Source: Drosophila pseudoobscura (taxonomy: Eukaryota > Arthropoda > Insecta > Diptera > Drosophilidae). From it: a stretch of 64,000 nucleotides of DNA. The notes beneath the pieces are model-generated. The model worked only from the letters and a program-made list of their open reading frames with translations, did no database searches and was not told the DNA's origin. Numbering within the stretch: the first letter of the stretch is position 1; every line of letters begins with the position of its first letter. Shown here one piece after another: positions 1 to 18,066 of this stretch. The DNA is taken from NCBI RefSeq assembly GCF_009870125.1, contig NC_046679.1, positions 31,062,001 to 31,126,000 on the forward strand, given 5' to 3'. Both the position numbers and the translations under genes were made by a program.

Positions 1-3000
1 AGCTGGAGAATGTGAAGCTTACAGCACGGGAGCGTCGCTTCATCAAATTTGCCTCCGTGGAGTTCGACGATCAGTTGTACATGACGCCCCAGGACTTCCT
101 AGAGTCGGTGGTAGAACAAGAGCCCAGACGTGAGTGCTATTTTTTCGATATTTTTAATGCATTTTTCTACTAATTATACTTTGTTTTCATAGCACGTCTG
201 AAGCGCCGACAGCTGTCCAGCGATGAGGTGGACAAATACAAGGAAAATACACCTGCATTGAAGAAGGGCTCCACGCGTTTGTTCCGCAATTTGAGAGATA
301 AGGGTAAAGGACATCAGTAGAGTCTTTTTGGAGCTTAAAGAGAATAGGGATATATGGTTTGCATCAAATGATGATCTAATGCGAGCCTTAAGGCCTTGAA
401 TACATCAATATTATATTTAGAACTCAAAGAACATAAAAATCGCCATAAATTTGTTTTGATGGAAGCCTTAAATAGCTTCAAATTAAATTTAAATTAAGGT
501 TTCTGCGAAATATACAGTCTCTAGCGTTGAATGTGACCTTTGTCACCTTTGAAATATGTGAAATTGTTGTTTAGGACCATCAAAACGATCAAATTCAAGA
601 ATTTAGTCATATAGAACGGTCTTCCAAATTAAGAAGAGACTAGGACCATATGAATCGATAGGATTCTGCCTCTATTGAAAGCTTTATAGAGCAAAAACCT
701 GGAATAATGTATGGGATAGATGTCTTAAAGCCATGAAAAAAGTTTCTGTAATAAAATAAAATCATAGAAAGTTGCTAAAATTGTATAGAAATCTAGATTA
801 TAGTTATATGGCATATATACATTACTTTGAAAATTTCTTTAAGCTCCAAAACGGATGGTTTTTATGCACATTTTCTCATAACAAACTTTTCTTTTGAATT
901 CCAGGCATTGTCTCCTACACGGAATACCTTTTCCTGCTCTCTATACTGACAAGTAAGACGATCCATGATTAAATCTTCAGAATATCCCATTTAATATACT
1001 TTAACATCTAAATTTTATAGAGCCCAAATCTGGTTTTCGCATTGCCTTCAATATGTTCGACACAGACGGCAATCAGCGCGTGGACAAAGAAGAATTTCTA
1101 GTGGTAAATAGTGGGTGACTGCTACCCCTACCATTCATGGGTTCATTCTATTGATTTCCCATTGATTATCGTATGATTTACTTATAATTTATAATGCGTT
1201 TATTCATTAGATAGTTTCCATTTTGGCGGGCGCCTTTAAAGAGAATCAAAATATTGATCCCCAAACCAAAAGAATTGTAAGCATTGTTTGTGTTTCCTTT
1301 CATTTAATTTAATTTAAGTCTATCATTTAATACGAATTAATTGTGAAGTAATGGAAATTCGTTAAAGCCAGCCCTAGGGCAATGGATGTAAGCAGCACCA
1401 ACAGACAGTCAGAGACTCAGACACCTTGCAATTAAGATATGATTTCCATTTATTTTTCTATCCGATATATAATTTGTTTTATTTGTTAAACCTCACGTGT
1501 ATCCTCCTCCTCCTCCCAATCCAATCGTATCGCTAGCTGTCGCGTTTAGTGTCCTATGAAGAGCAAAGAGAGATGCAGAATAGCCGTATGCCCATGGCCA
1601 AGAAGGGTCTTGTAAGTGGGAGAATAAATCCGTAAACAATTGTGTTGGCTTCGCTTCAAGAGCAAAAAAAACCAGGCTCCAAATATGCCTCAAAGTCGCC
1701 TAAGTCCTCCGCTTACGTTGTGTTATGCTACGTTCTGTTGATATTCGTTGTTACGTTACATTAAATTATAGATCATATGTCTATATGTACATATATGCTG
1801 TTGCTTAAGTATACCTTTTGTATTGCCTTTGAAGTTACTTTTGTTTTAATGTTCTTTTGCGTTTATCGTTTTTTATACCCCACCCCAAAACTATCAAAAA
1901 TTCCCACCACAAAACATAATCCTCACTAAAAATAAACCCCCCTAACTTTTCTTCTCTCTAAAACCCAAAAACCCCACAACACAAATCCATACTATCCATG
2001 CCGGCATGTACATATCCCAGATGGAGCGCATTTTCAGCGGCGCTTGGAAGGAGAAGCACGGCGAGCAAGAGTCCCCGGAGCTCGAGCATGAAGTGCCACC
2101 CATTGAGGTAATCCCAAGCATGAGATCGTCCCCAGAGTGTGACTAACAAGTTCTGGGTTAGAGCCCATAGTTTTGCTAATCCTTTCTGCCTTTAATCATT
2201 CCTAGAAGAACTATGTCAACGACGGCGAGGGACTGCAGCGCCGTCATGTGGTTCCGACCACTTTGCAGCTGCATTTCTTCGGCAAACGCGGCACTGGCGT
2301 CATCAACTATGACAATTTCTATCGCTTCATGGACAATCTGCAAACGGAGGTGCTGGAACTGGAGTTCCATGAGTTCTCCAAGGGCAACAGCATCATCAGT
2401 GAGCTGGACTTTGCCAAGATTCTGTTGCGGTACACATATTTGGCCACCGATGAGTACGATGTCTTCCTGGAGCGACTGCTGGAGCGTGTCAAAGATGAAA
2501 AGGGCATAACCTTTCATGATTTCCGTGACTTTTGTCATTTTCTCAACAATTTGGATGACTTTACAATTGCCATGCGAATGTATACGCTGGCCGATCGGGC
2601 CATTTCGAAGGGTGCGTCTATATATCCTTTACTCTCTGCAGAGACCCAATCTATTCTCCCTTCTTTCAGAGGAATTCTCACGCGCTGTGAAAATCTGCAC
2701 GGGCTATAGCCTCAGTCAGCATTTGATTGACACTGTCTTTGCCATATTCGATGCAGATGGCGATGGTCTGTTGTCCTACAAGGAGTTCATTGCCATCATG
2801 AAGGATCGCCTGCATCGCGGCTTCAAAGTAAGTGGTCGTTTCTTTGATTACAACGAGGCTCTGGACGCCTATGACGAGCCCGATTATCCCATATTTGTGG
2901 CCTGGCGCCATCGCGTCTGCCGGCACTTGGACTACTTCATTGACAGCGATGCGCTTTGGCACTAATTAGCTTAATTAAATCACTCGTTTAGTTGCTCGTT

Positions 3001-3709
3001 GCTGTATCATTTTATAACCGAATGTCCTGCGCTCTCTCTCTAATCTCACTGTTTTTGTTACTCATTTGATTGTGCTTTCGTTTTGCCTGTAAGCGTTTTT
3101 AGCTCTAAGCTTAATGTTTTTCTTAGTTAATTCAAAATCTCTTAACAAAAGCAAGCACATTTCATATTAATTTTAGTATTAATTTTTACTTCAAAATTGG
3201 CCATACAATCATTAAACTCTGATTTGCACAAGAAATTTGATTTTTATTGGTTTTGTTTCCTGAAAAAAACATCGAAATGTAAGGAATTTGTTAATATGTT
3301 TTATTTTCACTAAAATCTTCAACATTTCCATTGATTTGTGTACCTTTTGCGACCATCTATATAGTTTTTTAGCTTCTTATATTTTCTTTTCCTTAGCAAG
3401 AGGATGTTCCCGATCTAGACGAACGTCTAGAGGTATCCCTTGAATCGCTCGAGCCCCAAGGCGATGCGGAGGTTAGTGGGTGCCGCCAAACCCACAGTAT
3501 TCTTTGCTTTTCACTTGCTTTTTCTCTGCCCCCCAATCACTTGTGTGTCTCCCCCATTTTCACTTTTCTTTTGTGAGCCATCACCGCCTCCCGGACTTTA
3601 ACTAATCCAAAATCAATCCTTACAGTCTGTGGCCAAGTCCGAGGGCTGGGATGCCTTCAGGTTCTGTGTGCGCCAGGAGATGAAGACCCTAATGAAGTCC
3701 TCCAACTAA
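1..3709 (+). CDS. MICU3: MICU3-like mitochondrial calcium-uptake EF-hand protein, 5'-truncated by the window edge
   Basis: Coding exons read as 1-129, 193-303, 905-952, 1021-1103, 1211-1276, 1537-1611, 2021-2107, 2206-2611, 2670-2827, 3397-3471 and 3626-3709 (stop), all with GT-AG ends and matching phases. The first exon carries the LTARERRFIKFASVEF block typical of the family. Two canonical EF-hands are visible, DTDGNQRVDKEE (exon 1021-1103) and DADGDGLLSYKE (exon 2670-2827). The blocks YRFMDNLQTEVLELEF and YKEFIAIMKDRLHRGF fit vertebrate MICU3 better than MICU1 (compared from memory). Family members sit in the mitochondrial intermembrane space, dimerise with MICU1 and tune calcium entry through the MCU uniporter. 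The N-terminus with its targeting signal lies outside the window. Three in-phase exons (66, 75 and 87 bases) encode the linker after EF-hand 1, and exon 3397-3471 can also be skipped in frame. The D. melanogaster counterpart is probably CG4662. Confidence 0.85.
2828..2965 (+). CDS. MICU3: Alternative C-terminus of MICU3 by donor read-through
   Basis: If the donor after HRGFK at 2827/2828 is not used, the frame stays open for 45 more codons and stops at 2963-2965. The extension begins VSGRFFDYNEALDAYDEPDY and ends DSDALWH. It is not low-complexity and uses ordinary codons, which suggests a real alternative end rather than chance. The spliced alternative ends QEMKTLMKSSN, matching the usual family C-terminus. 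No transcript data support either choice here. Confidence 0.5.
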   Translation, partial: VSGRFFDYNEALDAYDEPDYPIFVAWRHRVCRHLDYFIDSDALWH

Positions 3710-4570
3710 GGCTGGATCGCGGCAATGCCACTCGAGGGAGGGAGGAATCAATCTACGCCAAAGTGAAACAAAACAAAAATTCTAGTTGCGAATATTGCTT
3801 TTCTTCTAAAGAATCAAAATCTCTTGTATAGAAACTATGTATTTAAAAAACCATTGTTAATGCATCGAATTATTTATGAAATTTATGAAAAATGCCTAGA
3901 AAATGTTGTTGAAATCCCTTTGTTATAGCATAATAAATTGTTTTTTCATGTTTTTATTAAATATTTATTTAGTTTTTCATTTTGATTAAGCCTTAAAGAT
4001 TTCCTAGAAAATGCATTCAATTCAAAATCGCATAGAGATGTGTCTCTTTCCAATCCTTTTTACTTCTCTCAAAAATTAATACTAAGGTGATTTTTAGAAT
4101 TAGGTATTCCGCTCGTCAGGGTACGGACGTCCTGCCCGGAAGTACAGCAGGGGGTACAGCACTTAACTAATGCATAAATATAGTATCTAAGTATATAATT
4201 CGGTATTTGTCTAGATCATTTTTTCACTATATCGAAAACAGAAAAATAAAAATTATCACAGTTTAATTGCGTGCATTCGTCAGACGACGATACTACACCC
4301 TATAGATCCTATATCGTTATCGTTATCATTACCATTATCCGCTCTGTTAACATCATCTATCTTTTTTCTGGTATACAAAATATATATATATATCCTTCCA
4401 TCATTGCACATTGTTTTTGCTACTGAATTATTGGGAATTGGTTTTGGAATAGTTTTTGCAGCATATACACAAATTGCAAAAAATATTATTAAAAATATAT
4501 ACTAATAAAATTAATGAATCAATATATGATTGCATTTAAATCATAAATAATTGATGAATCTGTGTGTATC
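3710..4570. other. Intergenic 3'-UTR region between convergent MICU3 and Ire1
   Basis: AT-rich with several AATAAA-type signals on both strands, for example near 3930 on the + strand. It probably holds the two 3' UTRs. No coding potential was seen. Confidence 0.6.
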
Positions 4571-11389
<6,819 letters not shown>

Positions 11390-11646
11390 CAAGGGAACAG
11401 AGACGGGCAGAGAGAGGGGGACGAGAAAGACCGTGTACAATATTTGCGTTTTTTTTGCACTTGCAATTAGTTTTTGTTGTATAACTCTGGCATATTTTCA
11501 TGCCCATTTATTTCATTTCAATTTCTAAACACTTCCAGCACTTGCAGGGGCTTAATTCACGCATTTTATTTCCATTTCACATTCACTTAAATTACTTCCA
11601 TTCGCCATGTTTCGATATCGGGGATTGACTTATTCCGATTACGACT

Positions 11647-11654
11647 TATCGATA
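11647..11654. promoter_or_regulatory. DRE (TATCGATA) upstream of Ire1
   Basis: An exact TATCGATA lies about 260 bases upstream of the Ire1 start codon. DREF binds this motif in housekeeping promoters. A related TTTCGATATCGG lies near 11613. A plausible Ire1 core-promoter element; no TSS was measured. Confidence 0.5.
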
Positions 11655-11716
11655 AGATGTGTAATGAACAACCAACTTAACCCAACTTAGCCCTCTCTAA
11701 TTAAAGTATTCAATTC

Positions 11717-11811
11717 TCTCTATTCAAGTAGTTCGAGCTAACCCGCGAAATAAAGTCTTTAAAGTATTCTCTCTATTCAAGTAGTTCAAGCTAAGCCGCG
11801 AAATAAAGTCG
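11717..11811. repeat. Short tandem duplication of about 53 bases
   Basis: The segment CTCTCTATTCAAGTAGTTC followed by GAGCTAACCCGCGAAATAAAGTC occurs at 11717-11758 and again, with a few changes, at 11770-11811. It marks the left margin of the repeat block between Ire1 and Tailor. Confidence 0.7.
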
Positions 11812-11869
11812 TTTTTGTACATTTTCCTTGTATATCCGTCTTATCTTTCCTCTTTATTAACAAACAAAA

Positions 11870-12361
11870 TAACGATATCTTTCACCTGAACTGCACTAAA
11901 ATTCTTCAAGATTCATAACTTTTGTGGAAATATTTATAATCCCTGTGGTCGACAACGGGTTAATCGTTTCTGTCCATGATGAAAAATCACATTCCACAAT
12001 TTGGATATTCCGTGGAATATTACCAGCTATATAGCACATTTAGCCAGGCCCACATAATTTTATACAATAATTGAATTAATTTTCTACTTGACTGGCTTAT
12101 TTTAAATGTTTGCTTTTCTTGGATTTAGTCTAAAAAGGTTTTAGCGAAGAAGGTCAAACAAATGAAACGTAATAAAACTTAAGAGAAAAATCGTTCCGAT
12201 TTCTCAATTTCTTTATTGCGTTGAATAATGCTGCCAAAATAAAACCCTTAGTTCTGTCCACATAATTTTATCCGATTAATGAATCAATTTTCTATTTAAC
12301 TGGTGTATTTTTAATACTTGCTTTTATTGAATTTTGCGTAAAAAGTGGTTTTAGCGAAATA
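11870..12361 (+). repeat. AT-rich composite repeat, copy 1 left part
   Basis: A unit of about 190 bases recurs internally: CCACATAATTTTAT, then GAATCAATTTTCTA, CTTGACTGGCTTATTT, and TTTTAGCGAA before a GTCAAACAAA run. The same units in the same order occur at about 28425-29350, and reversed at about 34330-34690 and 59930-60110. There is no ORF. It resembles non-autonomous repeats abundant in obscura-group flies, but the family cannot be named from sequence alone. The copy is broken by the Tc1, Helentron-like and LINE insertions and resumes at 15161. Confidence 0.7.
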
Positions 12362-12571
12362 CAGTCAGCACAACATTTATTCGGACACTCGTCTATGTCA
12401 ACTTTCTTTATAAATAACTTGAAAAGTATTTAAGTTTGACAAAAAATTTTTATTTCATTATGAACATGGATATTATTACTACTAATTTCAAAACTAAAAA
12501 CAAAAAAAACTTCTTTGGCGTATCAAAAAAAATTAAAAGTATCAAAAAAGCCACTTTTTTACGCACAACAA

Positions 12572-13270
12572 TTATTCGGACACTTTATATTTTGTACGAA
12601 AAAAACTTATTGTCCCCAATTTTTTCTGATTTAAATATTTGGTGGGGCCGCCCTTAGCTTTAATAACAGCTTTTAGACGTCGGGGCATACTTTTTACCAA
12701 ATGATTGGTTTCATTTGGATCAATTTTCTCAAATTTCGTCATCAGACCCGTTTTAAGGATTTCCTTGGAGGAAATTTTATGTTTCCTAATTTTTTTTTCT
12801 AGCAAATCCCAAACATGCTCTATGGCGTTCAGATCTGGTGACTACGGCGGCGTTTTTAACTGCTTGCACTGGTACAACAGCCATTCTTGGACCAAAAACG
12901 AGGTATTTTTGGGGTCATTGTCTTTTTGAAACAAGAAATGCATCGCTTTAAGACCCAATTTTTCGACACTCGCCATTGAATTGTCAGTCAAAATTTTCTT
13001 GTAGATGTGTTTGTCCATCTTGGTCTCAATAAACACCATTTGCCCAGGTCCAGCTGCTGCTATACACCCCCAAACCATTACATTTCCACCGCCATGCTTC
13101 ACTGTTGGGATGAGGTCTTTCTCTTTCATGGCTTGATTATCCTTTCTCCATACTTTGGATGGTCCATCATGTCCGAATATATTATATTTAGACTCCTCAT
13201 TAAATATAACACTCTCCAAAAAGGAATCTGGCTTATTTAAGTGAAGTTTTGCGAACTCCAATCTTTTTTT
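12572..13270 (-). pseudogene. Tc1-like transposase, C-terminal half, left arm
   Basis: The minus-strand reading runs from KKRLEFAKLHLNKPDSFLES through VWRKDNQAM, GGGNVMVWGC, DNDPKNTSFLV and SPDLNAIEHVWDLL to FFRTKYKVSE. The second catalytic Asp (DNDPKNTS) and the final acidic residue (IEHVWD) of the DDE/D triad are present. The first lies in FNEESKY, where most family members have an Asp. A TAG interrupts the frame between KTPP and SPDLN. The N-terminal helix-turn-helix domains are absent, so the copy is dead. Confidence 0.85.
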
Positions 13271-13289
13271 TTTGTTCACATCGGAAATG

Positions 13290-13825
13290 AAGTGAAGCAT
13301 GGCGATGGAAATGTAATGGTTTGGGGGTGTATGGCAGCAGCTGGACCTGGTAAAATGGTGTTTATTGAGACGAAGATGGACTAACACATCTACAAGAAAA
13401 TTTTGACTGACAATTCAATGGCGAGTGTCGAAAAATTGGGTCTTAAAGCGATGCATTTCTTGTTTCAACAAGACAATGACCCCAAAAATACCTCGTTTTT
13501 GGTCCAAGAATGGCTGTTGTATCAGTGCAAGCAGTTAAAAACGCCGCCGTAGTCACCAGATCTGAACGCCATAGAGCATGTTTGGGATTTGCTAGAAAAA
13601 AAAATTAGGAAACATAAAATTTCCTCCAAGGAAATCCTTAAAACGGGTCTGATGACGAAATTTGAGAAAATTGATCCAAATGAAACCAATCATTTGGTAA
13701 AAAGTATGCCCCGACGTCTAAAAGCTGTTATTAAAGCTAAGGGCGGCCCCACCAAATATTTAAATCAGAAAAAATTGGGGACAATAAGTTTTTTTCGTAC
13801 AAAATATAAAGTGTCCGAATAATTG
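13290..13825 (+). pseudogene. Tc1-like transposase, C-terminal part, right arm
   Basis: This is the mirror copy of the left-arm transposase from KHGDGNVMVWGC onward. It has the same TAG between KTPP and SPDLN, plus a private TAA in place of the Lys in TKMDKHIYKK. The last 78 codons are identical in both arms. It is non-functional. Confidence 0.85.
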
Positions 13826-14049
13826 TTGTGCGTAAAAAAGTGGCTTTTTTGATACTTTTAATTTTTTTTGATACGCCAAAGAAGTTTTTTTTTGTTTTTA
13901 GTTTTGAAATTAGTAGTAATAATATCCATGTTCATAATGAAATAAAAATTTTTTGTCAAACTTAAATACTTTTCAAGTTATTTATAAAGAAAGTTGACAT
14001 AGACGAGTGTCCGAATAAATGTTGTGCTGACTGTAAGTCAAACAAAAAA

Positions 14050-15160
14050 CGAGGGGGAACGTGGTGAGTTGCTGCGGACACCGCAACTCTACAGTTATAC
14101 CCGATACTAAGTCAGTATGGCTCTCCTCCGGCAGACGCCGCTAATATTAAACGACACGACAAAGAATGCGTGCGAGAGAGACAGAAAATCAGTCTGTGCG
14201 TGACGTCGGGCGCTGCGTAGCCAATGCAAATTGATTTGTTCCTTTTGGCTACAAAAATTATCTGATGTGATCCAAATTCAGCAACCGGATAGATATAGTC
14301 ATTCTCTATGATTCTGCGTTTTTAGTTTTCTCGAATCTGCAATATTGTGGATGCAACAGATTTTCGTCCTTTGTGGGGGCGGATGGGGGTGGGGCGAAAT
14401 TCTGAGATATACGTTTTATAGTGACATCTTAAAGGAGTGTGTGTACCAAATTTGGTTACTCTAGCCTTAATAGTCTCTGAGATTTGTGGTTGCCTCAGAT
14501 TTTCGTCCTTTGCGGGGGCGGAAGGGGGTGTGGCGAAATTTTGACACAAAACGGTCAAGGTCCGATATCACAGGAGTGTGGATACCAAATTTGGTTGCTC
14601 TAGCTCTTATGGGTTCTGAGATCCTTGAACTCATATTTTGCAATTGGCAAAACCGACCATGAAACCTGTGTGTTAGAGTGAGACAGAGCGAGAAAGAGTG
14701 AAATTGTTTTCATGATTCTGGCTGTAATAATTATACGATCTGGTTCAGATTTTGCACTCTAGAAGATATAGTCATCTTCTACGATCCTGCTCTTTTAGTT
14801 TTCTCGTATTGTCGAAAATGTGGATGCCACAGATTTTCGCCCTTTGTGGGGGCGGAAGTGGGCGGGGCACAGTTTTGAAATATTTTTGGAGCAGTGACAT
14901 ATCACAGAAGTCTAGATCCAAAACATCGTTGCTCTAGCTCTTATAGTCTTTGAGCATTAGGCGCTGAAGGGGACGGACAGACGGATAGACGGACGGACGG
15001 ACAGACAGACATGGCTCAATCGACTCGGCTATTGATGCTGATCAAGAATACATATATATACTTTATGGGGTCGGAAACGATTCCTTCTGGACGTTACACA
15101 CATACACTTTTACCACAAATCTAATATACCCTAATACTCATTTTGAGTATCGGGTATAAC
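14050..15160. mobile_element. Non-autonomous Helentron/DINE-1-type element
   Basis: Begins near GAGGGGGAACGTGGTGAGTT and carries a perfect 15-base inverted repeat, GTTATACCCGATACT, at 14094-14108 and 15146-15160. Inside are three related direct repeats of about 145 bases (near 14341, 14485 and 14818). They share the motifs CAGATTTTCG(T/C)CCTTTG and GGGGGCGG. A GACG/GACA microsatellite (about 14970-15010) precedes the ATGGCTCAATCGACTCGGCT tail. This architecture is typical of the abundant Drosophila DINE/INE-1 (Helentron) relatives. No ORF is present. It sits 16 bases beyond the Tc1 element, in the same AT-rich host repeat. Confidence 0.75.
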
Positions 15161-16055
15161 AAGTAGCGAAATAGGTCAATCAAAACAAACGAAAATGGAA
15201 ATTGCTCAATTTTGATATTCCATTGAATAATTCTGGCTAACTAAAACCCTTAGTTCTGCCCACATAATTTTAGGCCGTTGATGAATAAATTTGCTTCAAG
15301 ATTGGATAGTTTTTAATCCTTGCTTTTATTGTATTTATTGTAAAAAAGGTTTGAACGAAAAAGTTCAACAAAAAAAGAGTCGCTGTATTGCGTGTAAGCC
15401 GTAGTATAGACCTTTGTATACCCTATTTTGTTAATTTTATATGAAAGTATTAAAATTGATATGAAGATAAAACGTAACTAATAAAGACCTTTTCTCAAAA
15501 TGACATTTTTTAGACATATTCATGTATATGATGAGTGTTTTGTATACATATCTCAATCCTGATACCTATTCTTGGTCCCTACAAGAAGACAATAAGCTTT
15601 AAAATATCGTTGAAATATTGAAAATAATATTAAATAATATTGAATAATATTAAAATATATTGAAAATAAATTGTTTTTGCCTGGGATGACAAATATATTC
15701 ACAATCCTATAACATCCATTTCCCCCAGGGTATGTGTGCATGGAATGGGACTCATTGTTGTGATCCGGTTATGACGACTAATTCTTGGTTATTCTTTCTT
15801 CCGTCGAGTATTCCCAGCTATATAGATCTCTCATTTTTGCCCAGATAATTTTATATGATTGCTGAATCAATTTTGATTAGGATTAACTACTTTTAAACAA
15901 AAACACAGTTTCAACAAAAATGTTCAATAGTCGCAGGTTGTGACGTCTATGTTGCTGGTATTTGCAGACTCATTTCTTGTCAACCAGAGTGTGGTCATTT
16001 GTATACCCTATTTCGTTAATATTATATAATGAAACTTGTTTTCTTTTTTTTTTGC
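15161..16055 (+). repeat. AT-rich composite repeat, copy 1 right part
   Basis: Resumes the host repeat with AGCGAAATAGGTCAATCAAA and continues through GTATACCCTATTTTGTTAA, CCCAGGGTATGTGTGCATGG, TCTTCCGTCGAGTATTCC and GTCGCAGGTTGTGACGTC. The same landmarks appear in order in copy 2 (about 28620-29340). It is cut at about 16055 by the LINE fragment. Confidence 0.7.
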
Positions 16056-18066
16056 ATTTTTTTGGAATCTTCACGCATTTGATTGAACTGGCACCAGTTG
16101 GGGCAGTATTGTTTAAAAGTTTTTTAAAGAAATTATGTAAACGTACGCTTTCTTGTCCGATTAGATCTGGAAAACCCCCTTGGTTTACCAAAGAGTTATC
16201 CAGTCTAAAAAACTTAAAATCAAGACTTTATAAAAAATTTCAAGAAGTGGGTTCTCCTACTTCTCACTCTCGTTATGTAATAGCTCGGGCAAACTTTTCA
16301 GTTCTTAATGCTCAATGCTATAAGAACTACCTATCTCGTTGCAGGATACGTTTTTCTCAGGACCCTAAACAGTTTTACTGCTTCGTAAACAGTAAGCGTA
16401 GAACGTCCGCACACCCATCCTCGCTATCATTTTGTAATACGTCGGCAAATAATTATCAGGCAATTGCCGATCTTTTTGCCCAGTTTTTCCAAACCACCTA
16501 TTCTGAGGAACGCTACTCTGGTCAACCGTACCCATACGGATTACCGAGGTCGAACGGCATTTTCAGTCCCTTGTTAAATGAATATTCCCTACTTCAAGAT
16601 CTTCGACTAGTTAAGCCGGTGTTTTCACCGGGTCCAGACGGGGTTCCAGGTTGTGTACTCAGGTACTGCGCCGAGGCTCTGTGTGGACCATTGCTTAAAC
16701 TATTCACCCTGTCCATTGATTCCTCTTGCTTCCCCCCAATCTGGAAGGAATCGTTTATAATTCCTCTCCATAAAAAAGGTAGCAAGTCTGATGCAAAAAA
16801 TTATAGAGGTATAGCAAAGTTATCCGCTATTCCCAAATTGTTTGAGAAGGTTTTAACTCCGCACTTGCAACATCTTTGCAAGTCACTTATATCTCCAACT
16901 CAGCATGGATTTATAAGGCGGCGATCAACCACCACGAACTTGTTAGAGTTTACCTCTTTCATTATTAAAGGCTTTCAAGGTAACTTACAGACGGATGTTA
17001 TTTACACCGACTTTAGTAAAGCATTCGACTCTGTAAACCATTCCCTTTTAGCACATAAACTTGACCTTTTAGGGTTTCCACCCAACCTCCTGAGATGGAT
17101 TTCTAGTTATCTTTGTTCTAGGTCTCAAAGAGTCCTCTTCAAAAACTCCCTCTCTTTACCAGTAAAGGTTTCTTCGGGAGTACCACAGGGCAGCCATCTA
17201 GGCCCCTTACTCTTCACACTCTTTATTAATGACTTGCCTTCAGTATTAACATACTCTCGAGTACTTATGTATGCGGATGATGTTAAACTCTGTGTCCAGT
17301 ACAAGGACATTTCATTTCATTCTCGCTTGCAATCCGATCTCAATAGCTTTCAGTCATGGTGTTGTGCAAACTTGTTACACCTTAATGCCTCGAAATGCAA
17401 AGTTATGACATTTCATCGTTCTAACCCTTTGTTGGCTCCCTACACCCTATTTGGGGGTTCTCTTGAGAGAATTACCCTGGTGGATGATCTGGGTGTTATG
17501 TTAGATCCCAAGTTAAAGTTTTCCGAACACATTTCTACCATGGTAAATAAGGCCATGGGCGTGCTTGGGTTTATAAAGAGGTGGTCAAAGGAATTTGACG
17601 ACCCCTATATAACAAAGACTCTCTATACCTCGCTTGTTCGTCCGATCCTAGAATACGGCTCCTGTGTATGGTGCCCTCAGTACAAAGTACACCAGGACCG
17701 TATAGAATCAGTACAGAAAAACTTTTTACTCTTTGCTCTGCGGGGCCTGAACTGGGATGCGGGTGTAAGACTCCCATCTTACTCTAGTAGACTATTATTA
17801 GTAAACCTCCCATCCTTAGTTAACCGTAGAAAAATGCTTGGTGTGATATTTATGCACAACTTGATCAGGGGTGACATAGACAGCCCTGATCTGTTGAGCC
17901 GCATAAACTTCACGATTCCTATTAGACTGACTAGAAACTTTATACCGTTGCTCCTTCCACTTTGTAGATCGAATTATTCCTTGCATGAACCGTTTAGGGT
18001 CTTATGCTCGGATTATAATTCCCTCTACCATATTATATCCTCCACTAATTCTCTTCCTATCTATCT
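16056..18066 (+). mobile_element. Non-LTR retrotransposon fragment with a long open reverse-transcriptase frame
   Basis: An uninterrupted frame of 768 codons spans 15962-18268. Homology to jockey-like RNA-directed DNA polymerases runs from about PPWFTKELSSLKN (near 16170) to about SLYHIISSTNSLPIY (18066). Motifs in order: PGPDGVPGCVLRYC, IIPLHKKG, NYRGIAKLSAIPKLFEK, QHGFIRRRST, YTDFSKAFDSVNH (first catalytic Asp), SGVPQGSHLGPLLF and LMYADDVKLC (catalytic YADD). The endonuclease domain and ORF1 are missing, the usual 5' truncation. About 95 bases of the first part of the ORF are host repeat, and the last 200 bases are GC-rich flank. No premature stop interrupts the RT region, so the insertion may be young. 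Precise ends and clade are uncertain. Confidence 0.85.

Larger units (their letters stand above)
12362..14033. mobile_element. Palindromic Tc1/mariner-type element with 740-bp inverted arms
   Basis: The element starts CAGTCAGCACAACATTTATT and ends with its inverse. It is flanked by TA on both sides (12360-12361 and 14034-14035), the expected Tc1/mariner target duplication. The arms 12362-13104 and 13290-14033 are inverted copies of one another, with matching positions summing to about 26395. Both encode the C-terminal half of a Tc1-like transposase. The arms are separated by a 185-base single-copy stretch belonging to the left copy. Total length is 1672 bases, like a normal full-length element, yet the N-terminal DNA-binding half is missing from both arms. 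Confidence 0.9.

Noticed and set aside
1-3709. First gene as MICU1
   Set aside because: The blocks YRFMDNLQTEVLELEF and IMKDRLHRGF, and the LTARERRF N-terminal part, fit MICU3 rather than MICU1.
14970-15010. GACG/GACA repeat as a stand-alone microsatellite or tRNA-like structure
   Set aside because: It is the standard tail segment of the Helentron/DINE-type element.
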